Assembly: GCA_012033595.1 (NCBI GenBank)
Contig: JAAUQL010000008.1
Span: 19,093 to 83,092, forward strand
Source: Cyclobacteriaceae bacterium
GTDB lineage: Bacteria > Bacteroidota > Bacteroidia > Cytophagales > Cyclobacteriaceae
Direction of reading: 5' to 3'
Length of the DNA stretch: 64,000 nt
A model generated the notes under the pieces. It saw only the letters and a list, made by a program, of their open reading frames with translations, had not been told where the DNA came from and searched no databases. The position numbers and the translations under genes are program-made. How positions within the stretch are numbered: position 1 is the first letter of the stretch; the number at the start of each line of letters is the position of its first letter. Below are positions 27,238-37,186 of the stretch, in pieces.

Positions 27238-28735
27238 AAGGTCGGAGTTTGAAGAGCAATGGCGGAATGTCTTTGAAGATGCAGAAATGGCACCTTCGGA
27301 AGGGATATGGGACAAGATTGATTCGGCGCTTTCAAAGGAAGAAGCAGGTTATTTTAAACGTAGAGCTTTTATGTTTAAAATGCTGGCAGCCGCATCCATT
27401 GCCTTTGCGTTGGGCATCGGCTTATTCAGTGTAAATTATTTTATAGACCAGGATCATTCCAATGTTGCTTTGACCTCCGAACATACGATTTCCAGTGAAC
27501 AACCAGATGGATTGAACGCTGACCATAGCCATGCAGACGATGTGCAACAGCTGGAGTCGAGTCCCGAAGCTTCTGACGCAGACACTCCAATCAAAGGTTC
27601 AACCCTCTCAAATCAGCAAGGTGAAACAGCGCATATGCCAGGCCCAGGGGCCAATGAGCAGTTTGCTGATGTCAGCAATGAGGTATTGGCGGCCAGCGGT
27701 CAAAGTGAAAGCCTTGAAGGTATGTCCGCTCCTGCCAGCCAGGAGTTTGGCAAGCAGCCGATCTTAACATCCGATTTAAACAACACTGACGAATCTGCTA
27801 CCAGGGAAGTACAATCTCATGCAGTATTGGCTTCTATTGCTCCTGGCGGCATCATAGCCGAAAATCATCTTTATACCAAGGATCATATTTACCTTATTCC
27901 AATTATGCCTAAAGGGGCATCTAAACTCAAAAAACTCGACAACGACAGATCGAATGAGTTTTTGGCCAGTGTGGGCGTTTCGACCGGATTGTTTGATCCA
28001 CATTTTGAACAAGGCGGTGGTGTGATGGCCTCCAACGGATATTCAGCTTTAGAAGATGCCAGAGTCGGGACTTCCAACAGCCAATTATCCTCGTTTAACA
28101 CCAGCAATAAAGAATTTGCAATGGTCCGTAGCTCCAGCAAAGAAAACAAACCTGAGGTATCGGTAAGTTATGGAGCCAACGTAGGGTATCGACTGGGGAG
28201 GAGAATATTGCTGCAAACGGGTGTAGCCTACAAAAGAGCCAATACCTCCACCACCACTACGGGATATATAAAAGAAGCCGACGGTGATACAAAAATACCG
28301 ATAGTGGCCTCTCACCAATACCAGCTTAGCGGACTGTCGTCGGTGGGCAGCATTTCAGAAACTGAACTAAAAAACCAATACGAATTTGTATCCATTCCCA
28401 TTAAAGCTGGTTATGTGATTATCGATAGGAAAATGAGCCTTGCCCTAATGGCAGGCGCCTCTGGCGAATTTTTTCTTAACAATAAAATAGTCGATAAGAG
28501 TGATTACTTCGAAACCTTAAGTACTTCGTCGGGCGAAGGTTCTCCCTACAAACGAGTACATTTCAACGGCTCAGTGGGCACCCAGGTAGGATATGAATTT
28601 GCCAGGAATTACCATATAACTATAGAACCAAGTTTTCAGTTTGCTATGAACTCGTTTACCAAAAATAGTTTCTATCTCAACAGTTATCCGTCATCGTTTA
28701 TGGTTGCTTTTGGGGTGGCATATAATTTTAGGTAG
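27221..28735 (+). CDS. putative anti-sigma factor joined to outer-membrane-type beta-barrel
   Basis: 504 aa, overlapping the sigma gene by 17 bp. Residues 1-48 are a cytoplasmic-type segment with W..VFEDAEMAPSEGIWDKID, seen in Bacteroidota proteins encoded next to ECF sigma factors. A single transmembrane helix lies at about 51-74. A polar, Ser/Gly/Glu-rich linker spans about 75-250. From about 306 to 504 there are alternating amphipathic strands ending in a terminal aromatic-Arg (AYNFR), as in PorT/OmpW-like barrels. One chain would thus run from the cytoplasm to a barrel-like domain. The sigma-inhibiting role is inferred from context and not shown by sequence. Confidence 0.75.
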   Translation: MKNLDKRSEFEEQWRNVFEDAEMAPSEGIWDKIDSALSKEEAGYFKRRAFMFKMLAAASIAFALGIGLFSVNYFIDQDHSNVALTSEHTISSEQPDGLNADHSHADDVQQLESSPEASDADTPIKGSTLSNQQGETAHMPGPGANEQFADVSNEVLAASGQSESLEGMSAPASQEFGKQPILTSDLNNTDESATREVQSHAVLASIAPGGIIAENHLYTKDHIYLIPIMPKGASKLKKLDNDRSNEFLASVGVSTGLFDPHFEQGGGVMASNGYSALEDARVGTSNSQLSSFNTSNKEFAMVRSSSKENKPEVSVSYGANVGYRLGRRILLQTGVAYKRANTSTTTTGYIKEADGDTKIPIVASHQYQLSGLSSVGSISETELKNQYEFVSIPIKAGYVIIDRKMSLALMAGASGEFFLNNKIVDKSDYFETLSTSSGEGSPYKRVHFNGSVGTQVGYEFARNYHITIEPSFQFAMNSFTKNSFYLNSYPSSFMVAFGVAYNFR

Positions 28736-28788
28736 CATTCAACTTTAGCTCTTAGAGTAGTGTCTTAGAAATGATTGATATATATGTG

Positions 28789-29508
28789 ATGGAAGATGCG
28801 ATAAAAAAGGTTGTTGTGTTGATGCTCATGCTTTCGTTGGCGGCTTGTACCGCTCAAGAGGATGATAATGAGGCCGAACACGTTGACCTGCTAACTGCCT
28901 TTGAGTTTGCAAATGGTAACCAGGAATGGAAAGGTGGGATTTCTGATTTTCCTATCGACTATCTGGACAGTGTAGTGTATAAAATCAATAATGAAGCAGT
29001 ACCCAATAGTTTGACGTCAAGTGGCAAAGCGTTAAATATCAGTGCGGTCAATCCACATCGGGATCTTTTTTACTATTTCTTGCGCAAAGAATCGGGACTG
29101 GAGCCGGGAGAACGCTACAAAATAGATTTTGAGTTTTTAGTTTACACCCAACTTACGGGCAAAGTTGATGGTGATTTGTACTTAAAACTTGGGGCTACAA
29201 ACTTTCCCCCTGAATTGTCTCCCCGTATGTCGGGCACAGATAAGAACATAGAGTTAATTTCCCTAAATGTTGATAAGGGGGATACAAATAGTGCTTCGGG
29301 CACCGATGTGGTAAATATTGGCTCAATTAAAGAATTCACCGGAGAAAAGCCAGAAGTCATATCCGGTAACAATTTCGATAAACGCATCGAGGTAGTTGCC
29401 GATAGACAAGGAAATGTATGGCTGATCATTGGTGTTGACTCAGGCATTAGCGGTCAGCTGACATTTGGAATGGCTGCATTGACGGTTTACTTCCGAAAAC
29501 AAAATTAG
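28789..29508 (+). CDS. hypothetical lipoprotein
   Basis: Lipoprotein with a hydrophobic signal and lipobox SLAAC (Cys about residue 20 from ATG 28789). An in-frame ATG at 28771 would add six residues. The mature part is about 220 residues, beta-rich, with acidic linkers and several Gly-Asn-Asp turns; it may be a lectin- or jelly-roll-like fold, but no family is recognised. It is 53 bp after the barrel gene and may belong to the same transcription unit, in which case it could be part of the sigma factor's output (inference). Confidence 0.75.
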   Translation: MEDAIKKVVVLMLMLSLAACTAQEDDNEAEHVDLLTAFEFANGNQEWKGGISDFPIDYLDSVVYKINNEAVPNSLTSSGKALNISAVNPHRDLFYYFLRKESGLEPGERYKIDFEFLVYTQLTGKVDGDLYLKLGATNFPPELSPRMSGTDKNIELISLNVDKGDTNSASGTDVVNIGSIKEFTGEKPEVISGNNFDKRIEVVADRQGNVWLIIGVDSGISGQLTFGMAALTVYFRKQN

Positions 29509-29526
29509 GCTAAGTTTAATGAATGT

Positions 29527-29563
29527 AAGGGTGTCCAATGGCTGTTGGCGCCCTTCTTTTTTT
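29527..29563 (+). terminator. rho-independent terminator after the lipoprotein gene
   Basis: AAGGGTGTCC and the GG-rich return arm ending CCCTT (29555) form a stem with G-T pairs, followed by a T run to 29563. It overlaps the stop codon of the convergent ABC-F gene. Confidence 0.75.
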
Positions 29564-31478
29564 ATTCCAGATCTTCCAGTTCAAGCGCAGTTTCTTCCCA
29601 CTCATTGTTTTTGGCCTTTAGTGTGGTCTTTAGCTTTTCATAGTGCAGGGTCATTTCCTGAAGTTTGTTCGGATTTGAATACACACCAGGTGCTGCCATG
29701 CTTTGTTCCGTGGCAGCCATTTCGGTTTCAAGCGTTTCGATTTCACTTTCTACACCTGACAATTTCTTTTTGAGGCTTTTTATTTGGTTTTGGACATTGA
29801 CATCAGAAGTGTCTCGTACTCTTTCCTTTTTTTTGGGCACAGCTTCCGCGCTTGCTTCTACTACTGCAGGGGTTGGTTTGGCCAACTGCTTTTTTCTCCA
29901 AATCTCGTATTCTGCATAAGTGCCGGGGTATTGTTTGATGGCCTGGTCTTCGATATACCAAATTTTGTTGGCAACCTCATGTATGAAGTGGCGATCGTGC
30001 GATACCAACACAAAAGTGCCTTTATATTGTTGTAGCGCCTGAATAAGAATGTTGACCGATATGATGTCGAGGTGATTGGTGGGTTCATCGAGCAAAAGGA
30101 AATTCGCTTCTGAGATGAGTGTTTTTGCCAATGCGACGCGTGATTTTTCACCACCTGACAATACCTTTATTTTTTTGAATACATCTTCGCCACTAAATAA
30201 AAAGCAACCCAGAATCATCCTCAGTTCTTGTTCGAGTTTACCGGTGCCGGCTTGTTTCAACTCATCCAGAATTTCATTTTCTATATCCAGGGCTTCGATT
30301 TGATGCTGAGCATAAAATGCCGGAATCACATTGTGACCGGTTTCTACTTTGCCTCCGTGGGGTTCTGTGCCGCTAATTATCCGTAAAAGAGTGGACTTTC
30401 CTATACCGTTGGCACCAATCAGGGCGATTTTATCACCACGTTCTATACCTATCGAAGAAGGATGGAGCACTTGAATATTGCCATAATTCTTAGACACATG
30501 ATCCAGGATTTTCACATGCCTGCCCGACTGCTGGCTAAACTTAAAATTGAATGAAACTGCCGCATTTTCGCTTTGCACGTCCTCGATCATGTCCATGCGT
30601 TCCAGTGATTTCACCCGCGATTGTACTTGCTTGGCTTTAGTAGATTTGGCTCGGAATCTGTTAATGAATTGCTCGGTTTGCTTGATTTTTTGCTGCTGAT
30701 TGAGAAAAGAATTTTTGTGTATCTCATCGCGCAAGGTCTTCTCTTCTACATAAAAGCTGTAATTGCCCGAAAAGGAATTCAACTTATAATTGCTTACTTC
30801 GATGATCTTTGATATGGTATTGTCGAGAAATACCTTGTCGTGTGAAACTATGATGACCGCGCCTTCATAATTTTTGAGATAATTTTCCACCCATTGTATA
30901 GAAGGTAAATCGAGGTGGTTGGTGGGCTCATCGAGCATCAGGATCGATGGTTTCTCCAGCAGCAGCTTTGCCAGCATTACCCTCATTCGCCATCCTCCAG
31001 AGAATTCTGCCAGCGGCCTGTGAAGATCGGAGGTCTTAAACCCAACGCCCTCTAATATTTCTTCAGCCTGGGACTGAAGCGTATATCCTCCCAGGGCTTC
31101 ATATTTTTCCTGCAATGTCGCAAGTTGGTTTACCAACTTATCGGTGTAATCTGTTTCGAGCTTTTTGATCACATGCTCTATCTTGATTTCATATTCTACG
31201 GCTTCTTTAAATGCATCCATCGCCACGGCTACGATGCTCTCCTGTGATTGAAAGGACAATAAATCTTGGTTGAGGTACCCTATGCTACAATCATTGCGCT
31301 TGCTGATTTCGCCGCTATCGGGAGTGATTTCCCCGTTGATGATTCGCAAAAGGGTGGTTTTGCCAGTGCCATTCAATCCTACCAGGCCAATTTTTTCTTT
31401 TGGTTTGATGTGTAATTGGGCGTTTTCAAATAGGATTCGTTCTCCAATATAGTAGTTGAGATTAGAAATGGACAGCAT
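29562..31478 (-). CDS. ABC-F family ATPase
   Basis: Soluble protein with two ABC domains and no membrane segment, of the ABC-F group that acts on ribosomes (translation factors of the Uup/EttA/YdiF type). The first Walker A is GLNGTGKT at residues 34-41, with a SGGWRMR signature and LMLDEPTNHLD Walker B. The second domain starts near residue 330 with GANGIGKS, then LSGGEKSR and LLLDEPTNHLD. A P-site tRNA-interaction linker lies between. The C-terminal coiled coil (about 560-638) is Uup/YdiF-like. The 638-aa length is typical. Confidence 0.93.
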   Translation of the reverse strand: MLSISNLNYYIGERILFENAQLHIKPKEKIGLVGLNGTGKTTLLRIINGEITPDSGEISKRNDCSIGYLNQDLLSFQSQESIVAVAMDAFKEAVEYEIKIEHVIKKLETDYTDKLVNQLATLQEKYEALGGYTLQSQAEEILEGVGFKTSDLHRPLAEFSGGWRMRVMLAKLLLEKPSILMLDEPTNHLDLPSIQWVENYLKNYEGAVIIVSHDKVFLDNTISKIIEVSNYKLNSFSGNYSFYVEEKTLRDEIHKNSFLNQQQKIKQTEQFINRFRAKSTKAKQVQSRVKSLERMDMIEDVQSENAAVSFNFKFSQQSGRHVKILDHVSKNYGNIQVLHPSSIGIERGDKIALIGANGIGKSTLLRIISGTEPHGGKVETGHNVIPAFYAQHQIEALDIENEILDELKQAGTGKLEQELRMILGCFLFSGEDVFKKIKVLSGGEKSRVALAKTLISEANFLLLDEPTNHLDIISVNILIQALQQYKGTFVLVSHDRHFIHEVANKIWYIEDQAIKQYPGTYAEYEIWRKKQLAKPTPAVVEASAEAVPKKKERVRDTSDVNVQNQIKSLKKKLSGVESEIETLETEMAATEQSMAAPGVYSNPNKLQEMTLHYEKLKTTLKAKNNEWEETALELEDLE

Positions 31479-31516
31479 ATAGAAAGCAGATTGGATTCAA
31501 TTTTGTTATCGAACCG

Positions 31517-31524
31517 CAAATTTA
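31517..31524 (-). promoter_or_regulatory. candidate -7 box of the ABC-F gene
   Basis: TAAATTTG on the minus strand is an exact TAnnTTTG match, 38 bp upstream of the ABC-F start. No clear -33 element was found, so this is only a partial promoter match. Confidence 0.35.
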
Positions 31525-31550
31525 GAAAAGAATAATGACCCTCCAGGGTA

Positions 31551-32090
31551 TCAATCCAAAAAATTGATGGTGAACCAGGCTTTGGTGTTTTCCCACATCA
31601 TCAGCAGGTTGGTTTTGTCCCCTTCCAGTTGAAATTCCATGGTAAATGCCTCGTAAGAGACATCCGTTTCGGCAACCTTGGCATCAATTTCCAATATGTT
31701 TTTTTCCGGAGTGTAATTATATGCGCCCCATTGCCCCAGATCGGGATTGAATATTACCTTCCAGTGGTCTTTTTCAGGGATGGTAAACAAGGTATATGTC
31801 CCCGCTTGCAATAGCTTATTGTTTATTTTTACGTCGTTAGTGAAGGTGATTTCAGTGGCCTCATTGGCGCCGGTGCGCCATACTTCGCCGTAAGGCACCA
31901 ATTCACCAAATATCTCCCTACCTTTCATATGGGGTCGACCGTAGGTAACCTTGATGTAAGTAGATTCATATTTGACAGTAGCCAATTCGAGGGGGCTTAA
32001 CCTTGCTTTCACAGCTTCCTGAGCGTAAATGTGGTGCGCAGCCAATGACAGGATGAATATTATAAGGTTCAGTTTTATTTTAATCAGCAT
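31551..32090 (-). CDS. DUF2911 family exported protein
   Basis: Bacteroidota protein of the DUF2911 family, function unknown. The signal peptide ends at IYAQ (about residue 24). Family blocks are present: TYGRPHMKGREIFG, PYGEVWRTGANEATEI and AGTYTLFTIP. The 179-aa length is typical. The 83-bp divergent gap to the dCMP deaminase gene shows no exact promoter box. Confidence 0.87.
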   Translation of the reverse strand: MLIKIKLNLIIFILSLAAHHIYAQEAVKARLSPLELATVKYESTYIKVTYGRPHMKGREIFGELVPYGEVWRTGANEATEITFTNDVKINNKLLQAGTYTLFTIPEKDHWKVIFNPDLGQWGAYNYTPEKNILEIDAKVAETDVSYEAFTMEFQLEGDKTNLLMMWENTKAWFTINFLD

Positions 32091-32173
32091 TTTTAGTTGT
32101 TTTACGCTTTTAGAACGATTCGAATATAGAAACTTCTTTTTAAACAGTGTAGGCAGGAATATAATTTTTTATA

Positions 32174-32655
32174 ATGGAACGACCCGAGTTTGATAAAATT
32201 TTCATGGAGTTGGCAATAAATATAGCCATGCGCTCTCATTGTGTAAAACGCCATGTTGGTGCGGTACTGACCAAAGATACCAGGATAATCTCGATCGGAT
32301 ACAATGGTCCTCCTGCTGGTACACACAATTGCGATGAGGAATGGCCTGAAACCGGCTGCGAGCGAGACTCTAAGGGAAGCTGTTCACTTGCCATGCACGC
32401 GGAGCAAAACGCACTGATGTATGCCGTCAAAAATAATAGCAATATCGAGGGGTCTACCATATACCTTACCCTTACCCCATGTCTTCCTTGCGCCAGAATG
32501 TTGCTGAGCGCTGGAGTCAAAAAGTTGTATATCTCAGCTCCTATGCCGAATACAAAGGCCTGCCTAAAGATGAGGGCATTGATTTTCTCCAAAAATTTGG
32601 GGTACATTCTGAAAAATTCAAGGAGCAAATCCAGGTTGGCGATCCGTTGATCTAA
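32174..32655 (+). CDS. dCMP deaminase family protein, frameshift near C-terminus
   Basis: Zinc-dependent deaminase that converts dCMP to dUMP for thymidylate synthesis. The zinc site is HAEQN (His and catalytic Glu, near residues 75-79) and TPCLPCA (two Cys). The insert with CDEEWPETGCERDSKGSCS is typical of the dCMP branch. As written, the frame drifts after VKKL. Adding one A to the run at 32519-32523 restores YLSSYAEYKGLPKDEGIDF and a stop at 32653-32655, giving 160 aa. It overlaps the murB end by four bases, tail to tail. Confidence 0.88.
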
Positions 32656-33670
32656 ACGATTCGCACTTCCATTTCGAGCAATATGCCAAAGGTGGTTTTT
32701 ACTTTTTCCTGAATCATTTCTGCCAGTTCGAGGATATTTTGTCCGCTTGCGTGGTCTTTGTTGATGAGGACCAGAGGTTGGTTGAGGTGTACTGCTGCAC
32801 CACCGTGTTGCACTCCTTTTAGTCCACATTTTTCTATCAGCCAGGCTGCGGGTATTTTTAGGGTATTGCCGGGGTTGTCAAATGAGGGAATATCCGCGTA
32901 GCTCACCTTGATGGCATGGTATAGGTCTTTGTCTATTATGGGGTTTTTGAAAAAGCTACCGGCATTGCCTGTTTTGGCCGGATCCGGCAGTTTTTCGCTT
33001 CGTATCTTTATGATGGCATCACTTACATCTTTGATGGTGAATTCTTTTTTGCCTATTCTCTCGAGTTCCTTTTGTATGTTGCCGTATTGGGTGTTGAGCA
33101 CTGGTGTTTTGGCCATTCGCAGCACTACGTTGGTGATGATGTATTGATCTCTCAGCTCGTTTTTGAAAATACTATCGCGGTACCCAAATTGGCATTCGTT
33201 GTTTAAAAAGTACTCAATTTCACCTGTTTGGAGGTTTACGGCTTCCAAGGCTTCAAAAGTGTCCTTCAATTCCACGCCATAAGCACCGATATTTTGAATA
33301 GGGGCAGCACCCACCGTTCCGGGAATCAGCGATAGGTTTTCTATGCCACCAAAATTTGCCCTAACACAGCTTTCCACCAGATCGTGCCATTCGACTCCGG
33401 CGCCGGCTTTGACAAAAAAGTATTTTTATCTTCTTTGACCACATGGATGCCCGGGATATCAATCTTCATTACCAACCCTTCAAAATCGCCTGTGAACAAG
33501 ATGTTGCTGCCATCACCGATCACCAACTTTTGACCGGATTGCTGAAATACCGGTGATTTTATCAGTTCGATGATACTTTTCGTGGAATTGAGTCTTACAA
33601 ATTGCTTGGCATGGGCTTCCAAACCAAAAGTATTGTGCTTTTGGAGTGGGTGATTTTTGACGATATCCAT
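32652..33670 (-). CDS. murB: UDP-N-acetylenolpyruvoylglucosamine reductase, one frameshift
   Basis: Flavoprotein that reduces UDP-GlcNAc-enolpyruvate with NADPH to UDP-MurNAc in peptidoglycan synthesis. The N-terminal FAD part contains NTFG and GDGSNILF. The middle has SLIPGTVGAAPIQNIGAYG, and the C-terminal domain holds the NAGSFFKNP motif with the catalytic Ser. The frame breaks at the A run 33414-33419 on the plus strand; one extra base joins both halves as NTFFVKAGAGVEWHDLVES and gives 339 aa, the normal length. ATG 33668-33670 is four bases after the upstream gene's stop. It is essential, so the break is probably an error. Confidence 0.93.
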
Positions 33671-33674
33671 GAAA

Positions 33675-36600
33675 TCAAAAAGATCTTTTAAGGTTGATTT
33701 TGGCTGTTGCAATACCTGTTTGATTGCCCTGTTCATCCTTCAATCTGATGTACAGTACCTTTTCTCCATCTTCGCCCGGGAGGACAAAATTCGATAGTTG
33801 CGGTTTGAATTCTTCCCATTGAGCTTGCTCAAACTCCGGGTTAGCGCTGATCATCATGTGGCTTGCTCCTTCGGCTTCTATAAACAGACTCACTTTCTTT
33901 TCCTCATCATTTGTCCAGAGTTCTCCTTTGTTTATGGTAAACGCGTTGAATTTGGGAGGCGTAGTGTCTAGTATGATGGTTGCTTTGGCTACTTCGCTGT
34001 AGTTGCCTGCGTCATCGCTAAATTGCGCAAAATATGTCTTGGCGCCATCTTCTTCTGAAAGAATGATTTCTTTGCCTGGCATAATTGGCTCCCACTGTGC
34101 ATCAGCAAAATTTGAATGCTGGCTGATACGCATTCCAGTGGCACCTTCGGCTGAAAGCGACAGTTGAATTTTCCGGTTTTTGTCATTGACGTATTTTGCC
34201 CCATTATCTATTACGATCGCCGGGTTTTTTGGAGCTTCCATATCCACTTGCGCCGAGGCGCTTACGGCTTCCGATACATTGCCGGCTTTATCCCTAAATC
34301 GGGCAAATACTTCGGTGGTGGGCTGAGAAGTGTTAAAAATCCAGTCTTTTACCACTGCGCTCATGGGTCCCCATTTGCCATCTTTAAAATCCGAATTGTT
34401 GCTAAGCATCATTTCATGAGCTCCTCTGGCAAATAGAGAGACTTCTCCTTTGCCCGTTTTATCGGTAAACCAGGCCGCGCCGTTGTTGATGCCGATTTTT
34501 CCTTCAGTTGGTGGTACTTTGTCAAGTATTATCTTGTTATTTATTTCGGTGGTCACATTGCCTGCTTCATCCTTAAATCTGCAAAACACCATTTTGTATC
34601 CATCTTCGCCATCTAATTTCCACTCCTTGCCCGATTGATATTTCTCCCACAGGCCTCCAATGCTGCTGGTGTCGTTGAGGTGCTGATTGCTTATGGCCAT
34701 ACTCACCGCCCCCTCTACATTGAAGCTCAGGTTCACAATGTTTTGAGGATTGTTGCAAAATTCGGCTCCACCATCGATCATAAAACTAATGACCTTGGGT
34801 GGTGTGTAATCAGAATTGATGGTTTTGCTAATCACCTCTGAGTCATTGCCTGCACTATCTCTGAATTTGACAAAAACCTGATGCTCACCTTCAGGTCCTT
34901 CCAGTGTCCAGGCGATGGCGGTTTTAAATGGCTCCCAGGTGGCATTTTCCATCGAAGGTTGGTTGGAGACCATCATCTGACTGGCTCCTTCTCCGCGCAG
35001 TGACAGCGCCACTCGTTTATTTTTGTTGCGGACAAATGGATCATTGTTGTTGATTATCAATTCGCAGTTGGCCGGTGGGATCCTGTCTAGTATGATGCCC
35101 GCAGCATATACTTTCGAGAAATTGCCTGCCTTGTCTTTTAATCGTACAAAAACCGTTTTCGCACCGTCATTGTCGCCTTCCAGTTTCCAATTTTCTATAT
35201 TTTCTTCAAGCGGTAGCAGTTTGGCTTGTTCAAAGTCGGGTACATTGGTGAGTTGCATTCCCATTACATCTTCGTCGTGTTTTATTTGCAGTTTTACCAT
35301 TCCAGTGGGGTGGTTGGTGTATTTGTTTCCTCCGTCAATGATCAGTTCGCCCATTGGAGGGGTCATGTCCAGGGTGATTTTGGCAGAAACTACTTCGGTC
35401 GTATTTCCGGCTTCGTCTCTGAAACGTGCATAAACGATTTTTTCTCCATCATTGGCAGTATAGTCCAGTCGGGTCTTTGGGCTAAATATTTTTCCCATTT
35501 GATGTTTTTCAGGGTGTTGGGGTTGTTGCTGTATTGGGCTTCAAAAGCATCGTCGATATCACAGGTGAGGGTAACTTTGAGGCCTATACAATGCCGGGCG
35601 TTGTTGTCGATGGTGAAAGAATTCACCTTAGGCGCTGTTCGATCAAGGAAAATTTCTGCTTTGCCCACATCAGATATATTACCGGCCAAGTCAATGATAC
35701 GTGCATACACTGTTTTCAGTCCATCAGTATCGACATCGAGTTGCCAGGAAGGTACGGCGGTGGCAAAGGCCCTTTGTGTGGCTCCTTCAAAGTTGGGATG
35801 GTTGCTTAGCATCAATTTCAGGTTTTGTGGCGATTCCTTGGGGGAAATCTGTAGCGAAACGGATCCGTTTTGACTGTTCGTATATTTTTGACCCTGGTTG
35901 ATACTCAGGGCGGGCCTGTCTGGAGGTGTGGCGCTATAAATAATACTCGCCTCTGCTGGTACTTTTGTGGTATTTTTGGCTTCGTCCATAAAGTACACCT
36001 TTATGCTTTTGATCCCCTCCAGGGTATCAAGCTCCCAGTTGACATCCATTTGTCCGTTTGCTTTAGGGATGAAATCGTAATTTTTGCCTATACCCCTGCT
36101 TACCACCCTGATCATAGTCGCATCATTGGCACTAATGCTCAATTTCACATTTTTAGATCGGGTATATTTTGCACCATCATTGATGGTGATAGATCCTCCG
36201 ACAGGAGGAGTGACATCCATGTAAATGACATCGCTGATCACTTTCGATTCGTTCCCGGCCATGTCTTTAAATTTCGCAAAAACGCTTTTTTCGCCATCTC
36301 CGGCACCCACGTCGATCACCCATTTTATAGATTCTTTATACGGTTCCCATTTGGCATTAGCAAATTGTGCAGAATTGGAGATCATTAATTCATGGGCCTC
36401 ATCTGCTTTAAGCTCCACCAACACCCGTCCCAGTTTATCATTGGTGTATTTTTCATCATTATTTATTTTCAATAGCAGATTGTCCGGAGGGGTGGTATCG
36501 TAAATGATTTTGTTGCTCTCAACCGGCGATTCGTTGCCTGCTTTGTCTTTGAGTTGCACATAAATCATTTTGTCACCTTCATCGCCTGTCAGTAGCAATT

Positions 36601-36889
36601 TAAAAGCTGATTCGCTGTAGGGTTGCCACTGGACATTTTGAAGAGTTGGGTCAAACCCCACTTTCATGGATTCCAATAATGCTTTTTCTGTGCGAAGCGA
36701 TTTTATTTCTACCTCTATTTCCTTTTGGTTAGTAAACTTCGCCCCACCATTTATTCTAATGCCGATGAGTGGAAGGCTGGACGGCGCCGAGATAGAAACA
36801 GAAAAGTGGCTGGGAGCGTTTACGGGGCATATTTCGGCACGTACACCGAAGGCAATAAATACAGGTATGATGTAGGCTAGTCTTAACAT
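33675..36889 (-). CDS. exported 11-module Ig-like repeat protein, one frameshift
   Basis: Surface or periplasmic repeat protein of about 1,071 aa after repair. The signal peptide is at the ATG 36887-36889 (MLRLAYIIPVFIAF, ending VRA). Then come eleven modules of about 95 residues, each with I(N/D)xGxxYTN, a MMISN-like strand, W(E)PY, a GxDGxKTVYA(R/Q)F(K/R)D block, AGN and a D(T/R)(T/A)PP end. These are bacterial Ig-like repeats of the kind found in adhesive proteins. No T9SS sorting domain is seen at the C-terminus. The frame breaks at the T run 35489-35493; one added base joins KWEKIFSPKTRLDY. murB follows after four bases. Confidence 0.82.
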
Positions 36890-36895
36890 GTCCAA

Positions 36896-37186
36896 ATAGT
36901 CAATAAAAAGTACAAAATTTTGAAGGAATCAAAAAGTTACACAAACAAATTTAAGCATTTTGCGATGCATGTAAACCCTTTGGGGCTCGTTGTTGTCATA
37001 ATTGCTAAAAAATATCCAGGCTTTGCTTTTCTGCATTTCGTGATCGCTGTAACCATATTACTCTGTCGGCGCAAACATAAATGAAAAGACCGAAATGGTG
37101 ACTTATGTTGCGGTATTTCATATGTAAAAAGGCTGTCAAAAATCCGGTGAAAAATAATGTTTATTTCCCCGGAGGGGAGGGTAAAT
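36896..37186. other. intergenic region, no gene seen
   Basis: A 290-bp spacer between the TPR gene and the repeat-protein gene on the same strand. Short frames here are not convincing. I found no exact promoter box or terminator, so whether the two genes share a transcript is undecided. Confidence 0.4.

Noticed and set aside
33414..33419. Programmed frameshifting in murB and other split genes
   Set aside because: The runs differ in sequence, no conserved slippery site or stimulatory structure is seen, and unrelated housekeeping genes are affected in the same direction, so base-count error is simpler.
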